The notes under the pieces: model-generated | Told to the model about the DNA's origin: nothing | The model's database searches: none | Seen by the model: only the letters and a program-made list of their open reading frames with translations | In this document: positions 14,353-18,111 of the stretch, one piece after another | Position numbering within the stretch: the stretch's first letter is position 1 | Layout of the letters: each line of letters starts with the position of its first letter | Source: RFPI01 sp964398195 | Lineage (GTDB): Bacteria; Pseudomonadota; Gammaproteobacteria; Burkholderiales; Methylophilaceae | DNA: 18,111 nt | Direction of reading: 5' to 3' | NCBI GenBank assembly: GCA_964398195.1 | Contig: CAYNLW010000025.1 | Span: forward strand, 1-18,111 | Made by a program: the position numbers and the translations under genes

Positions 14353-14916
14353 ATGATGAATCGTGACTACAAACCTATGCCTCAAAAAGCCAGCCAATCT
14401 AGCAACCCCTTTCTAAATGGCTTTATTCTGGGCTTGGTAGTCGGGGTGATTGCTGTAGCAGGATTGACTATCTATCTAAAAATTGGCGATAGCCCGTTCA
14501 CCAGCAAAAGCCAAACAGCGGAGCCACAGGCGGTAGATAAAAAAGCAGATACAAAATCTGCTGAAGAAGGCAAAAAAAATCGCTTCGATTTTTACAACAT
14601 TTTGCCTAGTAACGAGTCCAAAGTGACGGAGCAAGAAATCAAGCAGCTAGACGATGCAGACACGGCACGTCCGACAGAAACCTTCTTCCTACAAGTGGGC
14701 GCGTTTCAGACCGAGCAAGAGGCTGATAATCTGAAAGCTAAATTAGCTTTATTAGGCATAGAAGCCATCGTACAAAGCACTGCGATTCAAGACCGAGGAG
14801 TGTTGCACCGGGTGCGAGTTGGACCATTTGTGGATATGATTCAGGTCAATAAAGCCAAGGCGAATCTTGCCGAAAGCGGTTTCAAGGCTGAATTGGTGCG
14901 CGTTAATAACCCTTAA
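14353..14916 (+). CDS. SPOR-domain membrane protein, FtsN-like
   Basis: Bitopic inner-membrane protein with a periplasmic peptidoglycan-binding SPOR domain, 187 residues. It has a short basic cytoplasmic N-terminus, one membrane segment at about 21-43, a charged low-complexity linker, the short motif RFDFYNILP (77-85) that resembles the YDFYxxLP motif of FtsN-type proteins, and a SPOR domain from about 110 to the end (FFLQVGAFQTEQEAD...RVRVGPF). SPOR domains bind septal glycan stripped of stem peptides, so a role in cell division is likely. The start at 14353 is preferred over ATG 14356 because AAGGAA (14339-14344) lies eight bases ahead. Following argS is an arrangement I recall from betaproteobacteria. 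FtsN itself is not proven. Confidence 0.85.
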   Translation: MMNRDYKPMPQKASQSSNPFLNGFILGLVVGVIAVAGLTIYLKIGDSPFTSKSQTAEPQAVDKKADTKSAEEGKKNRFDFYNILPSNESKVTEQEIKQLDDADTARPTETFFLQVGAFQTEQEADNLKAKLALLGIEAIVQSTAIQDRGVLHRVRVGPFVDMIQVNKAKANLAESGFKAELVRVNNP

Positions 14917-14944
14917 GCGGCGTTTTTTATTACAAGGATAGACT

Positions 14945-15568
14945 ATGAAAAAATTATTTGTTTTGTTCACTTTGCTAATCAGTCAATTGGCTTACGCAGA
15001 ACCTCAGTTGGGGGCGGAATTTAACCAAACCGTGCAAGCCATTCCCACTGATAACCCCAGCAAAATTGAAGTGGTAGAGCTATTTTGGTACGGCTGCCCA
15101 CATTGTAACGAGCTAGATCCGCAGCTCAATGCCTGGGTCAAAAAGCTGCCTAAGGACGTGGTGTTTAAGCGCGTACCGGCCATTCCACGTCCGGATTGGA
15201 TGGCGATGGCCAGAGTGTTTTATGTGATGGAATCGTTAAATTTATCTGAAAAATTGCATAGCAAATTATTTGAGGCTATCCACAAACAAAAACTATTCCG
15301 TCCAGATGACGAAAAAGCGGCGACCGAATGGTTAGTCAAAGAGTCTGGCGTGGATAGAAAGAAAATCGAAGCGGAATTTGCGTCATTCTCCTTAAACACC
15401 AAAATGAACAATGCTGGCCGTATCTTCCAAGCATCTGGGGCGACCGGCGTACCGACTTTATTAATCGACGGTCGTTATATCACCTCTGTGACGATGGCGG
15501 GCGGACCTCAGGAAATGTTTAATACCGCCAACTATATTATCGACAACCTACGCAAGACTAAGAAGTAA
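14945..15568 (+). CDS. dsbA: Periplasmic thiol:disulfide interchange protein, DsbA family
   Basis: Oxidises cysteine pairs in exported proteins by passing on its own disulfide, and would be re-oxidised by DsbB. The protein is 207 residues with a signal peptide (MKKLFVLFTLLISQLAYA, probable cleavage after Ala18). The thioredoxin-fold active site is C51-P-H-C54 after FWYG, exactly the DsbA type. The cis-proline is Pro170 in GVPTLLIDG. The helical insert lies between about 78 and 150. AAGGA at 14934-14938 is a good ribosome binding site six bases from the ATG. It follows the SPOR-domain gene by 28 bases and is six bases ahead of the SDR gene. It could also be named DsbL in some lineages. Confidence 0.93.
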   Translation: MKKLFVLFTLLISQLAYAEPQLGAEFNQTVQAIPTDNPSKIEVVELFWYGCPHCNELDPQLNAWVKKLPKDVVFKRVPAIPRPDWMAMARVFYVMESLNLSEKLHSKLFEAIHKQKLFRPDDEKAATEWLVKESGVDRKKIEAEFASFSLNTKMNNAGRIFQASGATGVPTLLIDGRYITSVTMAGGPQEMFNTANYIIDNLRKTKK

Positions 15569-15574
15569 TCCATC

Positions 15575-16351
15575 TTGAGCACAGTCAAAGTTTTTATCAC
15601 CGGCGCCTCTAGTGGCATAGGCAGCGCACTGGCAAAACAGTACGCTGCACAAGGCGCAACACTGGGCTTATTGGCGCGAAGAAAAGACCAATTAGAGGCC
15701 TTGCAAGCCGAATTAAATTGCCCTTGCAGCATATACCCTGTCGATGTACGCGACGCAAACGCCGTTCAACAAGCGGCACAAGACTTTATGCAACGCTATG
15801 GCACACCGGATATCGTGATTGCCAACGCCGGGGTCAGCGCCGGTACTTTGACGCAAAATCAGCAAGACAATAAAACCTTTGAAGCCATCTTGGCGATTAA
15901 TGTGTTGGGTATCATGAACACTTTCCAGCCCTTCATTCAGCCCATGCAACAGCAACAATCCGGTCAACTAGTGGGCATTGCCAGCATTGCAGGCATACGT
16001 GGCTTACCCGGTGCAGGCGCCTATTGCGCCTCTAAAGCCGCCGCCATTGCCTATCTAGAAAGCTTAAGAGTGGAACTGGCAGATCAACATATCGCCGTCA
16101 CCACCATCGCCCCCGGCTACATCAAAACCGCCATGACCGACGTCAATCAATACCCCATGCCGTTCTTAATGGACGTCGATGTGGCCGCCGCCAAGTTTGT
16201 CCAAGCCATCGCCGCCAAACGCCGCTTCATCGTCATCCCATGGCAAATGGGTCTATTGGCCAAATTCATGCGCCTAATCCCCGCCTTTTTATGGGACTTC
16301 TCTCTGCGCCACGCACCGCACAAGGCGCATGCTAATTGGGATTGGTTATAA
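15575..16351 (+). CDS. Short-chain dehydrogenase/reductase (SDR) of unknown substrate
   Basis: Classical Rossmann-fold NAD(P)-dependent oxidoreductase, 258 residues. The cofactor glycine motif is TGASSGIG (9-16), followed by NAG (84-86) and the tetrad Asn109, Ser137, Tyr150 and Lys154 (AYCASK). Arg35-Arg36 after the second strand (LLARRKDQL) suggests NADPH over NADH. The C-terminal tail contains a hydrophobic stretch (WQMGLLAKFMRLIPAFLWDF), which may associate with membrane or form a lid. The start is TTG 15575; no ATG or GTG lies between the dsbA stop and the cofactor motif, and starting later would remove that motif. It is six bases after dsbA, so coupled translation is likely. The substrate cannot be told from sequence. 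Confidence 0.9.
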   Translation: MSTVKVFITGASSGIGSALAKQYAAQGATLGLLARRKDQLEALQAELNCPCSIYPVDVRDANAVQQAAQDFMQRYGTPDIVIANAGVSAGTLTQNQQDNKTFEAILAINVLGIMNTFQPFIQPMQQQQSGQLVGIASIAGIRGLPGAGAYCASKAAAIAYLESLRVELADQHIAVTTIAPGYIKTAMTDVNQYPMPFLMDVDVAAAKFVQAIAAKRRFIVIPWQMGLLAKFMRLIPAFLWDFSLRHAPHKAHANWDWL

Positions 16352-16356
16352 GCACA

Positions 16357-17874
16357 TCAGCTATCCGGCTGATAATTTGGGTCCCACAGCTGTAAGTATT
16401 TTTCTGATTGATTCAATAAATCTTTGTCCATTTCTTCGTATTGATTGGCTGGTGGCAATTCGGCGGAATTGGAGAAAGCGTTAAAACCTAGGCCTAGTTT
16501 GTTATGTTCGATGTCGAATCCGATAAACGCCAAGATGCTTGGGTACATATCAAAATGCAGCACTTGGTCGCGATTCTTAGTAAATTTTTGCTTAGAGATA
16601 AATTGGTTATATACGCGTCTAGCGGGATTTTTCTCTAGCGTTTCATAGACTGGGTTCCACATCGCCAAGTGGTCGCCGCTAATGACGATTTGGGTATCGT
16701 TAATCATGCCTGACTGTTTGATATATTGCACCAGCTGGGCGACTTGATTGGCAGTGCATTCGACGATTTTTTCGAAGTTGTTAACCTTGTTTTTTTTGCA
16801 ATATGGCGAGTAATGGCCGTCTGGACCGTGCGTATCAATGGTGCTGATGGTCAGATTAAACGGCTGCCCGCTGGCGTGTAGCTGTTTTAACTTTTGCTTG
16901 GCGGCTGCTAGCAAAGCATCGTCGTATAAACCCCAAAAATTTAACTGCGCATCGCTTAATGCCCCTCGCAATTGGTCTCTGCCATACACCTCATCATAAT
17001 GATGGTCGCGATAAAATTTTCCTTTGCCAGAAAAATCTAGTGCATCACCGCCCATATAGACATTGCGATAACCTGCTTTATGCAAAACATCGCCTAAGCA
17101 AATCGCATTAGGTAAAAAGTTTTTAATTTTTTCGCCCACCCCATTACCGTCATACAGGCTGACGCTTTTCAGCGGAATACCACATTGACTAGCAATCATG
17201 CCAGCGATAGTCCAGCCAGTGCCTGGTGCTTGGCGAAAGTCTTGAAAAGACTGGCCATTAAATTGATCTAGGCTGGCCAGTAAATTTTTTTGGAATAAGC
17301 TGGGTTGCTGGTAACTGTTTTCCAAACTTTCTACATAAATCAACAGCAAATTTTTCGGCTTAATTGGGCTAATCTTGACTTGATGCGGATCGACATAGTG
17401 CATAGAAAAATAGTCTTGCCCTAGCCTATGGTGGATATAGGCGGATAGGGAAAACTGCATAGCAAAGTATACAAATCCCATGGCAAGAAAATACACTGGT
17501 GCGCGATGATTAATCGTCCAATATAAGGCTTTAAGCAAGCGCACATTGCCTAGCCTTGCTGGGCGGGTAATCCAATGCTCGGAGCCATGCACAAGAAACA
17601 TGGCGATGGAATACTCAAGCAACACCAACAAGCTTGAAGCAATAAACGGTAATAATAAGCAATAAATAGAAAAGCTTTTGATGAGCGCAGTATCGGTATC
17701 CACCAGCCCCTGCATGCCAAATTGCATGTGATACAACACTTGTTCCAGCGGCGGCTCACCAAAATTATCGCCTACCCAATAAGCCAATAAGCCCAGAAAA
17801 AAGCCAGAAAAATAGATTAACCAGCGTAATTTAGCGCGGATTAAATGATGATAACGTTGGTAAAAGCGTTTCAT
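16357..17874 (-). CDS. OpgB/MdoB-like phosphoglycerol transferase (LTA-synthase/sulfatase fold)
   Basis: Membrane-anchored alkaline-phosphatase-superfamily enzyme, 505 residues. N-terminal membrane segments are at about 17-35, 66-95 and 124-148; the rest should be periplasmic. Active-site positions match the LtaS/OpgB pattern: Glu182 in IYVESLE, Thr222 in PGTGWTIAGMIASQCGIP, His349 in IDTHGPDG and Asp401-His402 in SGDHLAM. The stretch around GTGWT, CLGD and DTHGPDG closely resembles E. coli OpgB from memory, which transfers phosphoglycerol from phosphatidylglycerol to periplasmic glucans. It is much shorter than E. coli OpgB (about 760), mainly at the C-terminus. The ATG has no Shine-Dalgarno, and a TAG four codons upstream fixes the start. 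It lies 37 bases after glmS on the same strand. The acceptor glycan is inferred. Confidence 0.82.
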   Translation of the reverse strand: MKRFYQRYHHLIRAKLRWLIYFSGFFLGLLAYWVGDNFGEPPLEQVLYHMQFGMQGLVDTDTALIKSFSIYCLLLPFIASSLLVLLEYSIAMFLVHGSEHWITRPARLGNVRLLKALYWTINHRAPVYFLAMGFVYFAMQFSLSAYIHHRLGQDYFSMHYVDPHQVKISPIKPKNLLLIYVESLENSYQQPSLFQKNLLASLDQFNGQSFQDFRQAPGTGWTIAGMIASQCGIPLKSVSLYDGNGVGEKIKNFLPNAICLGDVLHKAGYRNVYMGGDALDFSGKGKFYRDHHYDEVYGRDQLRGALSDAQLNFWGLYDDALLAAAKQKLKQLHASGQPFNLTISTIDTHGPDGHYSPYCKKNKVNNFEKIVECTANQVAQLVQYIKQSGMINDTQIVISGDHLAMWNPVYETLEKNPARRVYNQFISKQKFTKNRDQVLHFDMYPSILAFIGFDIEHNKLGLGFNAFSNSAELPPANQYEEMDKDLLNQSEKYLQLWDPNYQPDS

Positions 17875-17911
17875 GATGGGTGGCTAGGCAGGTTGCTGAA
17901 TAAAATGGAAA

Positions 17912-18111
17912 TTATTCCACCGTCACCGACTTAGCCAGATTTCTAGGTTTATCAACATCTGTGCCTCTTACTAGCGCGGTGTGGTAGGCCAGAAGTTGGA
18001 CTGGGATGGAGTGCATGATTGGGGATAGGATGCCGACATGGCGAGGGGTACGGATGACGAAGACGCCTTCGCTGGCGGTGAAATTGCTGTCAGCGTCGGC
18101 GAATACGAATA
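17912..18111 (-). CDS. glmS: Glutamine-fructose-6-phosphate aminotransferase GlmS, C-terminal end (partial)
   Basis: The last 65 or so codons of a minus-strand gene that runs off the right edge, ending in TAA at 17912-17914. The translated tail includes VQLLAYHTALVRGTDVDKPRN and ends LAKSVTVE, the near-invariant GlmS C-terminus (isomerase SIS domain). The enzyme makes glucosamine-6-phosphate from fructose-6-phosphate and glutamine, the first step to UDP-GlcNAc. No terminator is seen between its stop and the OpgB-like gene, so read-through transcription is possible. Confidence 0.95.
   Translation of the reverse strand, partial: FVFADADSNFTASEGVFVIRTPRHVGILSPIMHSIPVQLLAYHTALVRGTDVDKPRNLAKSVTVE

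Noticed and set aside
14901..14928. Possible terminator between the SPOR-domain gene and dsbA
   Set aside because: A T6 run is present at 14923-14928, but the stem before it is short, AT-rich and needs a bulge. Not convincing.
16356..16373. Hairpin at the SDR/OpgB-like convergent junction
   Set aside because: ATCAGC pairs with GCTGAT around a 6-base loop, but no T-run follows on either strand, so it is too weak to call a bidirectional terminator.
1..18111. Search for a new defence, mobile or biosynthetic system
   Set aside because: All long coding regions match well-known housekeeping or envelope families in ordinary order. No transposase, integrase, toxin-antitoxin pair, CRISPR array, reverse transcriptase or tRNA was seen.

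Overview
The window looks like chromosomal housekeeping DNA from a proteobacterium, most likely a betaproteobacterium of moderate GC content. A relative of Methylophilaceae/Nitrosomonadales is my best guess. This rests on remembered gene order (thiD-thiE-hemL; gltB-gltD-hemE; priA divergent from argS; argS-SPOR protein-dsbA-SDR) and on protein style, not on a search. No phage, transposase, CRISPR array, rRNA or tRNA was seen, and nothing amounts to a new multi-gene system. The less ordinary content is in the intergenic DNA.

Layout. Positions 1-263 hold a cluster of palindromic repeats: one REP-like long inverted repeat followed by three degenerate stem-loop units that begin CTGGAT and end ATGAC. 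A likely thiD promoter lies directly behind them. Positions 264-3016 form a tight plus-strand operon: thiD and thiE (thiamin pyrimidine kinase and thiamin phosphate synthase), then hemL (5-aminolevulinate synthesis by the C5 route). The 159-base gap before gltB carries a promoter-like sequence followed by a strong terminator-type hairpin, so it is either the hemL terminator or an attenuator in the gltB leader. Positions 3176-9221 encode both subunits of NADPH glutamate synthase (gltB, gltD), closed by a clear intrinsic terminator. hemE (uroporphyrinogen decarboxylase) starts only about 14 bases after that terminator's T-run. priA (replication restart helicase, minus strand) converges with hemE and is divergent from argS.

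From 12635 a second plus-strand series runs argS, an FtsN-like SPOR-domain membrane protein, a periplasmic DsbA-type oxidoreductase, and a short-chain dehydrogenase that starts at TTG. It meets a minus-strand OpgB/MdoB-like phosphoglycerol transferase head to tail-end. That gene lies just downstream of the 3' end of glmS, which enters from the right edge.

How the genes fit together: GltBD makes glutamate, the ultimate precursor of the aminolevulinate made by HemL. HemE acts later in the same heme pathway, so nitrogen assimilation sits between two heme genes. The right half concerns translation (ArgS) and the envelope (SPOR protein, DsbA, OpgB-like enzyme, GlmS). Across the window a TAGAAT hexamer recurs in the start regions of thiD, gltB, hemE and argS and is the best candidate for the local -10 element.
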